Shown in pieces: positions 25,596 to 33,296 of a stretch of DNA of 64,000 nucleotides. The stretch spans positions 248,001-312,000 of the forward strand of contig NZ_JOII01000006.1 in NCBI RefSeq assembly GCF_000719955.1. The letters are read 5' to 3'. How positions within the stretch are numbered: the first letter of the stretch is position 1; the number at the start of each line of letters is the position of its first letter. This DNA is from Streptomyces albidoflavus. GTDB lineage: Bacteria; Actinomycetota; Actinomycetes; Streptomycetales; Streptomycetaceae. The notes under the pieces were generated by a model. The model was not told the DNA's origin. It ran no database searches and saw only the letters and a list, made by a program, of their open reading frames with translations. A program made the translations under genes and the position numbers.

Positions 25596-27353
25596 TCAGC
25601 CCGACTCGCGCCAGCGGCTGGTGATGGGCAGCCGGCGGTCCTTGCCGAAGCCCTTGGCGGAGATCTTGGTCCCCGGCGGGTACTGCCGCCGCTTGTACTC
25701 GGCGTTGTCGACCAGCTTCAGCACCCGCGTGACGGTCTCCGGGTCGAAGCCGGCCGCCAGGATCTCGTCGCGCCCCTCGTCCCGGTCGACGTAACGGGCG
25801 AGGATCGCGTCGAGCACGTCGTAGTCGGGCAGCGAGTCGGTGTCGACCTGGCCGGGGCGCAGTTCGGCGCTGGGCGGCTTGGTGACGGAGTTCTCCGGGA
25901 TCGGCGGGGCCTCGCCGCGCTCGGCCGCCACCTCGTTGCGCCAGCGGGCCAGCCGGAAGACGGTCGACTTGTAGACATCCTTGATCGGGCCGTACGCCCC
26001 GACCGAGTCGCCGTAGAGGGTCGAGTAGCCGACCGCCAGCTCGGACTTGTTGCCCGGGGCCAGCACGATCTGGCCCTCCTGGTTGGAGATGGCCATCAGC
26101 GTGGTGCCGCGCAGCCGCGACTGGAGGTTCTCCTCCGCGAGGCCGGTCAGCCCCAGCTCGCCCATGTACGCGTCGAACATCGGGGCGATGGAGACCGTCC
26201 GGTAGTGCAGCCCGGTGCGCCGGGCCAGCTCGGCCGCGTCGTCCTTGGAGTGCTCCGAGGAGTACTTCGAGGGCATCGAGACGCCGTACACGTGCTCGGC
26301 GCCGATCGCGTCCACGGCGAGGGCGGCGGTGAGCGCCGAGTCGATGCCGCCGGAGAGCCCGATCAGCACGGAGCGGAAGCCGTTCTTGCGGACGTAGGCG
26401 CGCAGGCCCGTGACGAGGGCCCGGTAGACCTCCTCGTCGTCGTCGAGCGGCGGGACGGTGGTGCCGGGGTACTCCACGGGGCCCGGGCCGGCCACCGGCT
26501 CGCCGGAGAGGATCACGCGGTCGATGCGCAGCCCGTCGTCGACCGTCCCCTCGGGGGCGTCGGCCGCGGCGGCGGGGAGGTCCAGGTCGAGGACGAGCTG
26601 GACCTCCGTGAACTGCGGGGCGCGGGCCAGCACGGCGCCGGAGGCGTCCACCACGATCGTGTCGCCGTCGAAGACCAGCTCGTCCTGGCCGCCGGTCATC
26701 GCCACGTAGGCGGTGGCGCAGCCGGCCTCCTGGGCCCGCTTGCGGACCAGCTCCAGGCGGGTGTCGTCCTTCTCCCGCTCGTAGGGCGAGGCGTTGACGG
26801 AGAGCAGCAGCCCCGCGCCGGCCGCCCGGGCCGCCGGGACGCGGCCGCCCTCCTGCCACAGGTCCTCGCAGATGGCGAGGGCGACGTCGACGCCGCGCAC
26901 CCGGATCACCGGCATGGTGTCGCCGGGCACGAAGTAGCGGAACTCGTCGAAGACGCCGTAGTTCGGCAGGTGGTGCTTGGCGAAGGAGAGGACCACCTCG
27001 CCGCCGTGCAGCACCGCCGCCGCGTTCTGCGGGGCGCCGGCGGGCTGGCCGTAGCGCGGCTGGGTGGTGCTGGAGCGGTCGAGGTAGCCGACGACCACGG
27101 GCACGTCGCCGAGGCCCTCGTCGGCGAGGCGCGCGGCGAGCGCCACCAGCGCCGACCGGGAGGCTTCGACGAACGACGAGCGCAGCGCGAGGTCCTCGAC
27201 CGGGTAGCCGGTGAGGACCATCTCGGGGAAGGCCACGAGGTGCGCGCCCCGCTCGGCCGCCTCGCGGGTCCGGTGGACGACGGCGTCGGCGTTGCCGTGG
27301 AGGTCGCCGACGGTGGCGTCGATCTGGTTCAGGGCGAGTCGTAGTCGATGCAC
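25596..27353 (-). CDS. nadE: Glutamine-dependent NAD+ synthase
   Basis: Amidates nicotinic acid adenine dinucleotide to NAD+ using ATP and glutamine-derived ammonia. The 585-residue protein has an N-terminal CN-hydrolase glutaminase domain (about 1-270) with the Glu-Lys-Cys triad in FPEMVLTGYP, FAKHHLPNYGVFDE and ALAICEDLW. The synthetase domain (about 300-585) has the P-loop SGGIDSAL, GVSMPSKYSSEHS and GNKSELAVGYSTLYGDSVG. The C-terminus has PPSAELRPGQVDTDSLPDYD. The GTG at 27353 gives the start VHRLRLALNQID that matches relatives I know. It lies seven bases after TACACT, so it is probably leaderless; a GTG at 27374 is the alternative. Confidence 0.95.
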   Translation of the reverse strand: MHRLRLALNQIDATVGDLHGNADAVVHRTREAAERGAHLVAFPEMVLTGYPVEDLALRSSFVEASRSALVALAARLADEGLGDVPVVVGYLDRSSTTQPRYGQPAGAPQNAAAVLHGGEVVLSFAKHHLPNYGVFDEFRYFVPGDTMPVIRVRGVDVALAICEDLWQEGGRVPAARAAGAGLLLSVNASPYEREKDDTRLELVRKRAQEAGCATAYVAMTGGQDELVFDGDTIVVDASGAVLARAPQFTEVQLVLDLDLPAAAADAPEGTVDDGLRIDRVILSGEPVAGPGPVEYPGTTVPPLDDDEEVYRALVTGLRAYVRKNGFRSVLIGLSGGIDSALTAALAVDAIGAEHVYGVSMPSKYSSEHSKDDAAELARRTGLHYRTVSIAPMFDAYMGELGLTGLAEENLQSRLRGTTLMAISNQEGQIVLAPGNKSELAVGYSTLYGDSVGAYGPIKDVYKSTVFRLARWRNEVAAERGEAPPIPENSVTKPPSAELRPGQVDTDSLPDYDVLDAILARYVDRDEGRDEILAAGFDPETVTRVLKLVDNAEYKRRQYPPGTKISAKGFGKDRRLPITSRWRESG

Positions 27354-27360
27354 GTCCGCC

Positions 27361-27366
27361 AGTGTA
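27361..27366 (-). promoter_or_regulatory. -10 box of a probable leaderless promoter (nadE)
   Basis: TACACT (minus strand) lies seven bases before the GTG at 27353. Confidence 0.45.
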
Positions 27367-27404
27367 ATCGTCACAACGACGCGATGTCGCGGTCGGCCCG
27401 GCGC

Positions 27405-27431
27405 CTCCCCGCGCGCCGCAGGCGCGGGGAG
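27405..27431 (-). terminator. Terminator of the multicopper oxidase cluster
   Basis: CTCCCCGCG and CGCGGGGAG (9 bp, loop 9) lie 27 bases beyond the oxidase stop codon on the minus strand. Confidence 0.65.
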
Positions 27432-27457
27432 CCGCCCGGAGACGGGATCGTTGCAGG

Positions 27458-29086
27458 TCAGCGGCGGTAGCCGAGGACCGTCATCATCCCGGCCTCCGCG
27501 TGGTAGACGTTGTGGCAGTGCAGCATCCACAGCCCCGGGTTGTCCGCGTCGAAGTCGGCGGTCAGGGTCCGGTGCGGCAGGATCACCGCGGTGTCCTTGC
27601 GCGGCGCGCCCTTGGCCGAGGAGAGCGCGAAGGTGTGGCCGTGCAGGTGGAGCGGGTGCCACATGTCGGTCGCGTTGCTGAAGACGAGCCGCACCCGCTC
27701 CCCGGCCCGCACCGGATACCGCTCGGAGGCCTTGTACGGCCGCCCGTTGAACGCCCAGTCGTACCTGGCCATCCCGCCGGTCAGCTGGAACCGCACCGTC
27801 CGGTCCGGCGTGCGGGCGGGCAGCGCCGCCGGCCCGGCCGCCACCAGCCGGTCGGCGGTCAGCACCTTCCCGTCCAGCTCCCTGGGCCGCGCCCCCGCCT
27901 TCGGCGCCGCCCCGCCGCCGGTCCGCAGCAGCGCCCGGGCGGTCGCGTCCTTCCCCTCGGCCAGCGCCGTCAGCGGGAAGAGCCCGTCGCCCGCCGTCAC
28001 CAGCACGTCGTACCGCTCACCCATCCCGAGCAGCAGCGCGTCCGTCTCCGCGTGCTCCACCGCGAACCCGTCGGTGTGCGTCACCGTCATCCGGTGCCCG
28101 CCCAGCGCCACCCGGTACGCGGTGTCCCCGCCGGCGTTGACCAGCCGCACCCTGATCCGGTCACCCGGCTTCGCCCGGAACACCTCGGGGTCCTCCGCCG
28201 TCCGCCCGTTGACCAGGTGGTACGGGTACTTCACGTCCCCCGCGTCCCCGCCGAGCAGGTCGCTACGGGCGCCCATCATCATCCGCGAGGGCCCGCCCGG
28301 CTCCTCCGTCCGCGTCCCCTGCGCCGACATGCCGTGCCCGCTGTGACCGCCGCCCTCGTCACCCTCGTCGTCCCCGTTGCCCCCGTCGCCGGAACCGTGG
28401 TCCATCCCGGGCGCCATGCCCCGGCTCAGCTCCTTGAGCACCCCGTCCGGAGTGGACCCCTCCACCCCGTCGACCCAGTCGTCCACGACCACGACCCACT
28501 CGTGGTCGTAGGCGAGCGGCTCCTTCGGGTCCTCCACGATCAGCGGGGCGTACAGCCCCCGGTCCTGCTGCGTCCCGCTGTGCGGGTGGAACCAGTACGT
28601 CCCCGAGTGCGGCACCGTGAAGCGGTACGTGAAGTCGGCGCCGGGGCGCACGTCCTTCTGGGTCAGGCCCGGGACGCCGTCCATGTCGTTGCGCAGGGCG
28701 AGGCCGTGCCAGTGGAGCGAGGTCGGTTCGGGCAGGTGGTTGGCGAGGGTGAGCGCCAGGGTGTCCCCGGCGGTGACCCGTACCTCGCGGCCGGGCAGCC
28801 GGTCGCCGTAGGCCCAGGTCGGGACGGTGACCGGGCCGAGGTCGAGCCGGGTCTCGGTGGCGGTCAGCCGGACCTCGCGGACCCGGCCGCCGCCGGCCCG
28901 CGCCTTCTCGGCGTCCGCGACCTCGCGGCCCGCCGGGTCGATCCAGTCACCGGCGCCGGTCGTCGCCCCGGAACCGGAGCCGTGGTCGGAGCTGGTGCCC
29001 CCGGAGGAGGAGCAGGCGGCCAGCAGCCCGGTCCCGGCCAGGCCGAGTCCGGCGCCGAGGAGGGAGCGGCGCGTGGGAGTACGCAT
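27458..29086 (-). CDS. Multicopper oxidase, exported
   Basis: A 542-residue laccase/CueO-type enzyme. The signal has twin arginines (RRSLLGAG) and a lipobox-like LLAAC (Cys 25), so it is probably a Tat-exported lipoprotein. Copper ligands of the T2/T3 sites are HWHG, WFHPHSG, HPLHLHGH and HCHNVYHAEAGM; the last also holds the T1 Cys, His and Met. A Gly/Asp/His/Met-rich insertion (about residues 235-275, with DHGSGDGGNGDDEGDEGG and HSGHGM) resembles the methionine-rich segments of cuprous oxidases. Likely role: oxidising Cu(I) or phenolics outside the membrane. The ATG at 29086 follows AAAGGTGA. It is the last gene of a four-gene cluster. Confidence 0.92.
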   Translation of the reverse strand: MRTPTRRSLLGAGLGLAGTGLLAACSSSGGTSSDHGSGSGATTGAGDWIDPAGREVADAEKARAGGGRVREVRLTATETRLDLGPVTVPTWAYGDRLPGREVRVTAGDTLALTLANHLPEPTSLHWHGLALRNDMDGVPGLTQKDVRPGADFTYRFTVPHSGTYWFHPHSGTQQDRGLYAPLIVEDPKEPLAYDHEWVVVVDDWVDGVEGSTPDGVLKELSRGMAPGMDHGSGDGGNGDDEGDEGGGHSGHGMSAQGTRTEEPGGPSRMMMGARSDLLGGDAGDVKYPYHLVNGRTAEDPEVFRAKPGDRIRVRLVNAGGDTAYRVALGGHRMTVTHTDGFAVEHAETDALLLGMGERYDVLVTAGDGLFPLTALAEGKDATARALLRTGGGAAPKAGARPRELDGKVLTADRLVAAGPAALPARTPDRTVRFQLTGGMARYDWAFNGRPYKASERYPVRAGERVRLVFSNATDMWHPLHLHGHTFALSSAKGAPRKDTAVILPHRTLTADFDADNPGLWMLHCHNVYHAEAGMMTVLGYRR

Positions 29087-29179
29087 GGGAGAGTCACCTT
29101 TGTCGTCGTGGGAGTGCGGTGCGAGGCGTGCGGAGACGCGCCTGCCGCGCGAGGGCGCGGAGGCGGCGGTTCCGGCGGC

Positions 29180-29665
29180 CTAGATCCGCAGGACCGACAG
29201 ACGGGCGAGGGCGAGCCGGGTCGGCGGCGCTATCGGCCACTGGGCGCCCCGGCGGCCGGTGAGGAGCACGCGTGCGGCGGAACCCGGGGCGGCGCCGCCC
29301 CCCAGCAGGCCGCCCGCGCGCAGCAGGAGGCCGAGGGTGAGCGCCGCGAGCACGGCCAGGCAGACCGACAGGGGGTCGGTGCCGGGCAGGGGGTCGGAGG
29401 AGTCGGGCGTACCGGTGACGGCTCCGGCGGCGGCTCCGGCGGCGATCCCGGCGGCGGGGGAGTGGTGCTCCGCCCCGCCGGATCCCGCCGGGGCCGCCGC
29501 GACCGTTCCCGGCCCGTGGGCGGCGCCGTGCGCACCGCTGTGCGCACCACCGTGGTCCCCCGTCGGGTGCCCCAGGGTGTGCATGGTGAGGACGCCGAGG
29601 AGCAGGGCGGCGAGCAGCAGCAGGCGTCCCGCCCGCCCGGCCACCGTGCCCGTCCTCGTCCTCAT
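29180..29665 (-). CDS. DUF6153-like membrane protein with His-rich loop
   Basis: A 161-residue protein with two membrane helices (LLLLAALLLGVLTMHTLGH and LSVCLAVLAALTLGLLLRAG). The loop between them is rich in His, Gly and Ala (HPTGDHGGAHSGAHGAAHG). It resembles the DUF6153 group of Streptomyces, which has no assigned function. The His-rich extracytoplasmic loop next to a multicopper oxidase suggests metal binding or sensing, but that is an inference. The ATG at 29665 is preceded by GGGAGGGG, 12 bases away, which lies within a CsoR-like inverted repeat. Confidence 0.78.
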   Translation of the reverse strand: MRTRTGTVAGRAGRLLLLAALLLGVLTMHTLGHPTGDHGGAHSGAHGAAHGPGTVAAAPAGSGGAEHHSPAAGIAAGAAAGAVTGTPDSSDPLPGTDPLSVCLAVLAALTLGLLLRAGGLLGGGAAPGSAARVLLTGRRGAQWPIAPPTRLALARLSVLRI

Positions 29666-29676
29666 GGGCGGCAGCC

Positions 29677-29694
29677 TACCCCTCCCGGGTATAC
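29677..29694. promoter_or_regulatory. CsoR-like inverted repeat before DUF6153 / multicopper oxidase
   Basis: TACCCCTCCCGGGTATAC contains TACCC and GGGTA arms with a 5-base GC spacer and a TATAC edge, similar in style to CsoR copper-sensor operators. It lies 12 bases before the ATG, in the 63-base gap after the DUF305 gene. Part of it could instead just be the ribosome site. Confidence 0.4.
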
Positions 29695-29728
29695 GTCCTG
29701 GCGCCGGGCCTGTGTCCGGACGTACGGC

Positions 29729-30352
29729 CTAGTCGCGGACACCCCGCTTGCGCAGCAGCTCCGCCATCAGGTCGATCTCGGACTGCTGGGCGTCCACCAT
29801 GCCCTGGGCCAGCCGCTTCTCGGCCGGGACCTCGCAGGCGCTGACGCACCCCTCGGCCATGTGGATGCCGCCCTTGTGGTGGGCGGTCATCAGCCGCAGG
29901 TAGAGGATCTCGGCCGCCTCGCCCTCGGTCTTCCGCAGCCGGTCCAGCTCGGCCCTGGTCGCCATCCCGGGCATCAGCGCGCCGTCCTTGCCCGGCTTGT
30001 GCCGCATCCCCATCCAGGCCATCGGCGGGTCCTCGGAGACCTTCGGCAGCCCCCACAGGTCGAGCCAGCCCAGCATCATGCCGCGCTGGTTGGCCTGGGT
30101 GTTGGCGATGTCGTAGGCGAGGGTGCGGATCTCCTCGCCGTCCGTGCTGTCCCGGACGAGGAAGGACATCTCCACCGCCTGCTGGTGGTGGACGGCCATG
30201 TCCCGCGCGAACCCGGCGTCGGCGGAGTCCGACGCCGGGACGGCGGGCGCGGGCGGCGGCTCCTCGCCCCCGGCGGCGGCCACCGTGACCACCGACCCGA
30301 GCGCGATCAGCACGGCCGCCGCGCCCGCCGCGAGCGCCGTACGGGTCCTCAC
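29729..30352 (-). CDS. DUF305 domain exported protein
   Basis: A 207-residue protein with an N-terminal signal/anchor (ALAAGAAAVLIALGSVVTVAAAG) and a ferritin-like four-helix DUF305 domain. The signatures are ARDMAVHHQQAVEM (about residues 55-68) and MTAHHKGGIHMAEG near residue 155. Paired histidines and many methionines suit copper or other metal binding, as proposed for CopM-type DUF305 proteins. The ATG at 30352 overlaps the DUF3105 stop codon by four bases (ATGA), so the two are translationally coupled. This pairing is common in Streptomyces; the function is inferred only. Confidence 0.88.
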   Translation of the reverse strand: MRTRTALAAGAAAVLIALGSVVTVAAAGGEEPPPAPAVPASDSADAGFARDMAVHHQQAVEMSFLVRDSTDGEEIRTLAYDIANTQANQRGMMLGWLDLWGLPKVSEDPPMAWMGMRHKPGKDGALMPGMATRAELDRLRKTEGEAAEILYLRLMTAHHKGGIHMAEGCVSACEVPAEKRLAQGMVDAQQSEIDLMAELLRKRGVRD

Positions 30353-31017
30353 GAGGAGAGGCCCCCGGTGCAGGCTGCACCCGGCTCGGGCGTCTGCGGC
30401 CCCTGCACGTACTTGGTGAAGAACTGCGCCACGCGCGGGTCGTCCGCGCCGTCCACGGTCACCTGCTTGCCCCAGGCGCTCAGCATCAGCGCGCCCTCCT
30501 GCTTCTCCACCGGGCTCATCAGCGAGTACGGGGTGGACTTGACGCGCTCGGTGAGCTTGTCGACGTCGGCCGGGTCGGCGTCGCCGTTGTGGGTCACCCA
30601 GACGGCGCCGTGCTCCAGCGAGTGGACGGCGTTGACGTCCGGTATCGGCTTCTCGTAGACGTCGCCGTCGCAGTTCATCCAGACCTGGTTGTGGTCACCG
30701 CCGACCGGCGGGGTCATCGGGTAGGAGACCGGCGTCGAGACGTGGTCGCGGCCCAGCTCCTCGGCCTTCCAGGACTTCTCGTCCTTGACCGGCTTCTCGG
30801 CCTGCTCCTTCTCCGCCGCCGCGGTCTGCTCCTTCTCGTCGGCCTTCTGGAGGTAGAGGTACCCGCCCCCGCCTATCAGCCCCACCACGACCAGCGTGCT
30901 GACGCCTATGAACAGCAGGCGGTTGCGGCGCTCGCGCGCCTGCTCGCTCGCGCGCATGCGCTGGATACGAGCACGGCGGTCCTCCGCGGACCCGGGGGTG
31001 TTCCTGGTCGAACCCAT
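30349..31017 (-). CDS. DUF3105 domain membrane-anchored protein
   Basis: A 222-residue protein. The cytoplasmic leader is charged and coiled-coil-like (RRARIQRMRASEQARERRNR), then one membrane helix (LLFIGVSTLVVVGLIGGGGYLYL), a Lys/Glu-rich stalk, and the extracytoplasmic DUF3105 domain. Its motifs include PPVGGDHNQVWMNCDGDVY, VHSLEHGAVWVTH and the C-terminal PGAACTGG. The conserved Asp-His, Cys, and His-Ser-x-Glu-His suggest a metal site. The ATG at 31017 follows AAGGACACACC. It is the first gene of the DUF3105-DUF305 operon and divergent from glnA2. Confidence 0.88.
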   Translation of the reverse strand: MGSTRNTPGSAEDRRARIQRMRASEQARERRNRLLFIGVSTLVVVGLIGGGGYLYLQKADEKEQTAAAEKEQAEKPVKDEKSWKAEELGRDHVSTPVSYPMTPPVGGDHNQVWMNCDGDVYEKPIPDVNAVHSLEHGAVWVTHNGDADPADVDKLTERVKSTPYSLMSPVEKQEGALMLSAWGKQVTVDGADDPRVAQFFTKYVQGPQTPEPGAACTGGLSS

Positions 31018-31100
31018 GGTGTGTCCTTTGCGCAGTCTTGGGGCGGGCGGGCCCGCTGATCGTAATGGGGAGCGGGGTGTCCAGGGCCATACCGCTGCCC

Positions 31101-31116
31101 GTAATCTGGCCGAAAC
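31101..31116 (+). promoter_or_regulatory. GlnR-box-like half site in the glnA2 promoter region
   Basis: GTAAT-N6-GAAAC matches the first half of the GlnR consensus gTnAc-n6-GaAAc with one mismatch. A second copy is not clearly spaced. It lies 77 bases before the glnA2 ATG. Confidence 0.3.
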
Positions 31117-31193
31117 CCCTGGCCGTGATACTGGTGGGGCACCCACACGCTGGGCGGTGGCGCACAGACCGTCTGAACTGCAAGGATGTAGCT

Positions 31194-32555
31194 ATGGACA
31201 AGCAGCAGGAGTTCGTGCTTCGTACGCTGGAGGAGCGCGACATCCGGTTCGTGCGCCTGTGGTTCACCGACGTCCTCGGCTTCCTCAAGTCGGTAGCCGT
31301 GGCGCCGGCCGAGCTGGAGCAGGCGTTCGACGAGGGCATCGGCTTCGACGGCTCCGCCATCGAGGGCTTCGCCCGCGTCTACGAGTCCGACATGATCGCC
31401 AAGCCCGACCCCGCCACCTTCCAGGTGCTGCCGTGGCGCGCCGAGGCCCCCGGCACCGCCCGCATGTTCTGCGACATCCTCATGCCCGACGGCTCGCCGT
31501 CCTTCGCCGACCCGCGCTACGTCCTCAAGCGCGCCCTGGCCAAGACCTCCGACCTGGGCTTCACCTTCTACACCCACCCGGAGATCGAGTTCTTCCTGCT
31601 GAAGAACAAGCCGGTGGACGGCTCCCGCCCGGTCCCCGCCGACAGCTCCGGCTACTTCGACCACACCCCGCAGAACGTCGGCATGGACTTCCGCCGCCAG
31701 GCGATCACCATGCTCGAATCGATGGGCATCTCCGTCGAGTTCAGCCACCACGAGGGCGCCCCCGGCCAGCAGGAGATCGACCTCCGCTACGCCGACGCGC
31801 TCTCCACCGCCGACAACATCATGACCTTCCGCCTCGTCATGAAGCAGGTCGCGCTGGAACAGGGCGTGCAGGCGTCCTTCATGCCCAAGCCCTTCTCGGA
31901 GTACCCGGGTTCGGGCATGCACACCCACCTCTCCCTCTTCGAGGGCGACCGCAACGCCTTCTACGAGTCCGGCGCCGAGTACCAGCTCTCCAAGGTCGGC
32001 CGCTCCTTCATCGCCGGCCTGCTCCGCCACGCCGCCGAGATCTCCGCCGTCACCAACCAGTGGGTCAACAGCTACAAGCGCATCTGGGGCGGCTCCGCCC
32101 GCTCCGCCGGCGCCGGCGGCGAGGCCCCCTCGTACATCTGCTGGGGCCACAACAACCGCTCGGCCCTCATCCGCGTCCCCATGTACAAGCCCGGCAAGAC
32201 CGGCTCCGCCCGCGTGGAGGTCCGCTCCCTCGACTCCGGCGCCAACCCGTACCTCTCCTACGCCGTCCTCCTCGCCGCCGGCCTCAAGGGCATCGAAGAG
32301 GGCTACGAACTCCCCCCGGGCGCCGACGACGACGTCTGGGCCCTCTCTGACGCCGAACGCCGCGCCATGGGCATCGAACCCCTCCCGCAGAACCTCGGCG
32401 AAGCCATCTCCCTCATGGAACGCAGCGAACTCGTCGCCGAAACCCTGGGCGAGCACGTCTACGACTTCTTCCTCCGCAACAAGAAGCAGGAGTGGGAGGA
32501 GTACCGCAGCGAGGTCACGGCTTTCGAGCTGAAGAATCTGCTGCCGGTGCTGTAG
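31194..32555 (+). CDS. glnA2: Glutamine synthetase-like enzyme, probable gamma-glutamylpolyamine synthetase (GlnA2 type)
   Basis: A 453-residue type I glutamine synthetase fold. The N-terminal beta-grasp ends with GFDGSAIEGF, the metal/ammonium region. ATP and glutamate site motifs are EIEFFLLKN, HEGAPGQQEIDLRYADAL, MPKPFSEYPGSGMHTHLSL, NSYKRIWGG, RSALIRVP and SARVEVRSLDSGANPYL. Length equals S. coelicolor GlnA2 (SCO2241), reported to glutamylate polyamines rather than ammonia. The adenylylation loop of true GlnA (NLYDLP-type Tyr) is replaced here by LSDAERRAMGIEP, so GlnE probably does not modify it. The ATG at 31194 follows AAGGA. The identification as GlnA2 rests on length, the missing tyrosine and gene order. 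Confidence 0.88.
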   Translation: MDKQQEFVLRTLEERDIRFVRLWFTDVLGFLKSVAVAPAELEQAFDEGIGFDGSAIEGFARVYESDMIAKPDPATFQVLPWRAEAPGTARMFCDILMPDGSPSFADPRYVLKRALAKTSDLGFTFYTHPEIEFFLLKNKPVDGSRPVPADSSGYFDHTPQNVGMDFRRQAITMLESMGISVEFSHHEGAPGQQEIDLRYADALSTADNIMTFRLVMKQVALEQGVQASFMPKPFSEYPGSGMHTHLSLFEGDRNAFYESGAEYQLSKVGRSFIAGLLRHAAEISAVTNQWVNSYKRIWGGSARSAGAGGEAPSYICWGHNNRSALIRVPMYKPGKTGSARVEVRSLDSGANPYLSYAVLLAAGLKGIEEGYELPPGADDDVWALSDAERRAMGIEPLPQNLGEAISLMERSELVAETLGEHVYDFFLRNKKQEWEEYRSEVTAFELKNLLPVL

Positions 32556-32584
32556 GGGCGCGCCAGTCCCGTTACCGGACGCCG

Positions 32585-32617
32585 CTGAGGCCCGTGCTCG
32601 CCGAGCGCGGGCCTCAG
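32585..32617 (+). terminator. Terminator of glnA2
   Basis: CTGAGGCCCG and CGGGCCTCAG (10 bp perfect stem) enclose a 13-base loop that itself contains CTCG/CGAG. It lies 29 bases past the stop codon and overlaps the end of the convergent small gene. Confidence 0.75.
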
Positions 32618-32949
32618 TGATGCGTGGGCGGCTCGGCCGGGTGGCCGTCCTCCCAGGCGTGGGGGCCGGGGTGGCCTGCGAACAGGCAGCAGGCGTCTCC
32701 GTGGGGGAGCGGACCGGTGCCGGGGCAGTCGGTGCGGGTGGCCAAGGAGACCTGGTCGGCTCCGCTCCAGCGCAGCCAGAGGGCGGTACCGCGATCCGTC
32801 TCGTCCAGGAAGCCGTAGTGCTCGCTGCCCGCGTGCGAAGCGGCGAGCAGGCACTGTACGGCCGCATCGACGCATCCTGATGCGGCCCTCGCCCGGGCTT
32901 CGTCGGTCAGGCCTGGCGGTACGCGGCGCCAGTGCGGACACCTGGTCAT
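32614..32949 (-). CDS. Small Cys/His-rich protein of unknown function (111 aa)
   Basis: I do not recognise this protein. The 111 residues contain cysteines at the N-terminus (MTRCPHW), in SGCVDAAVQCLL, and in a C-terminal cluster TDCPGTGPLPHGDACCLFAGHPGPHAW. The spaced Cys and His residues (C-x(12)-CC-x(4)-H-x(3)-H) could bind a metal. The central WLRWSGADQVSLATRT looks like a small beta sheet. The ATG at 32949 overlaps the stop of the upstream 66-residue gene (ATGA), so the two are coupled. The pair sits between glnA2 and the HTH/TPR regulator, in a stretch with less extreme codon bias than its surroundings. Confidence 0.6.
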   Translation of the reverse strand: MTRCPHWRRVPPGLTDEARARAASGCVDAAVQCLLAASHAGSEHYGFLDETDRGTALWLRWSGADQVSLATRTDCPGTGPLPHGDACCLFAGHPGPHAWEDGHPAEPPTHH

Positions 32950-33146
32950 GATGCGGAGCCTCGGACAGGGGTGGTGTGCGCTTCCGCGCAGGGGGTGCAC
33001 CGGCTGCACGTGCAAGGAGGGAACTTGCCGACGGCAACAGGGATGGGACCGTCCGCTTCGACCTGCACCACCGTCACCGGCCCCCATGTGCGGCCGGAGT
33101 CCCGGGAGACCTTCAGGGTCATGGCAGTCCGCTTTCTCGTGGTCAA
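32946..33146 (-). CDS. Small protein with Asp-box-like motif and Cys knuckle (66 aa)
   Basis: Not recognised. Two features are visible: SRDSGRTWGPV, which matches the Asp-box (BNR) pattern S-x-D-x-G-x-T-W as a single copy, and a C-terminal CTCSRCTPC cluster that could bind metal. The TTG at 33146 follows AAAGGGAA at proper spacing; an internal ATG at 33122 (58 residues) is the alternative. The stop overlaps the start of the 111-residue gene. It is divergent from the HTH/TPR regulator across 150 bases. Confidence 0.5.
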   Translation of the reverse strand: MTTRKRTAMTLKVSRDSGRTWGPVTVVQVEADGPIPVAVGKFPPCTCSRCTPCAEAHTTPVRGSAS

Positions 33147-33296
33147 GGCGGTTCCCTTTCCTTTCGCCGGGCCTTTCCTGGCCTGTGATCAGGAAATAGC
33201 GCGGAGTACCGGACGGCCACGGCACTTCTGCGGCACTCTTGACGCAGATCCGTGCAAGCCGCCCGAGAGCGCCGGATTCGGGGGAAGGATGGGCGC

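Noticed and set aside
27500..30658. A very long plus-strand open frame (over 1000 codons) opposite the multicopper oxidase cluster
   Set aside because: It is an antisense shadow created by high GC. Its composition is Arg/Pro/His/Gly-rich with no recognisable domain, while the minus strand has clear copper oxidase, DUF305 and DUF3105 motifs.
31018..31193. A full GlnR double site in the DUF3105/glnA2 gap
   Set aside because: Only one half matches. The next candidate GTGAT has eight rather than six bases before it and lacks a second GAAAC, so only a half site is reported.
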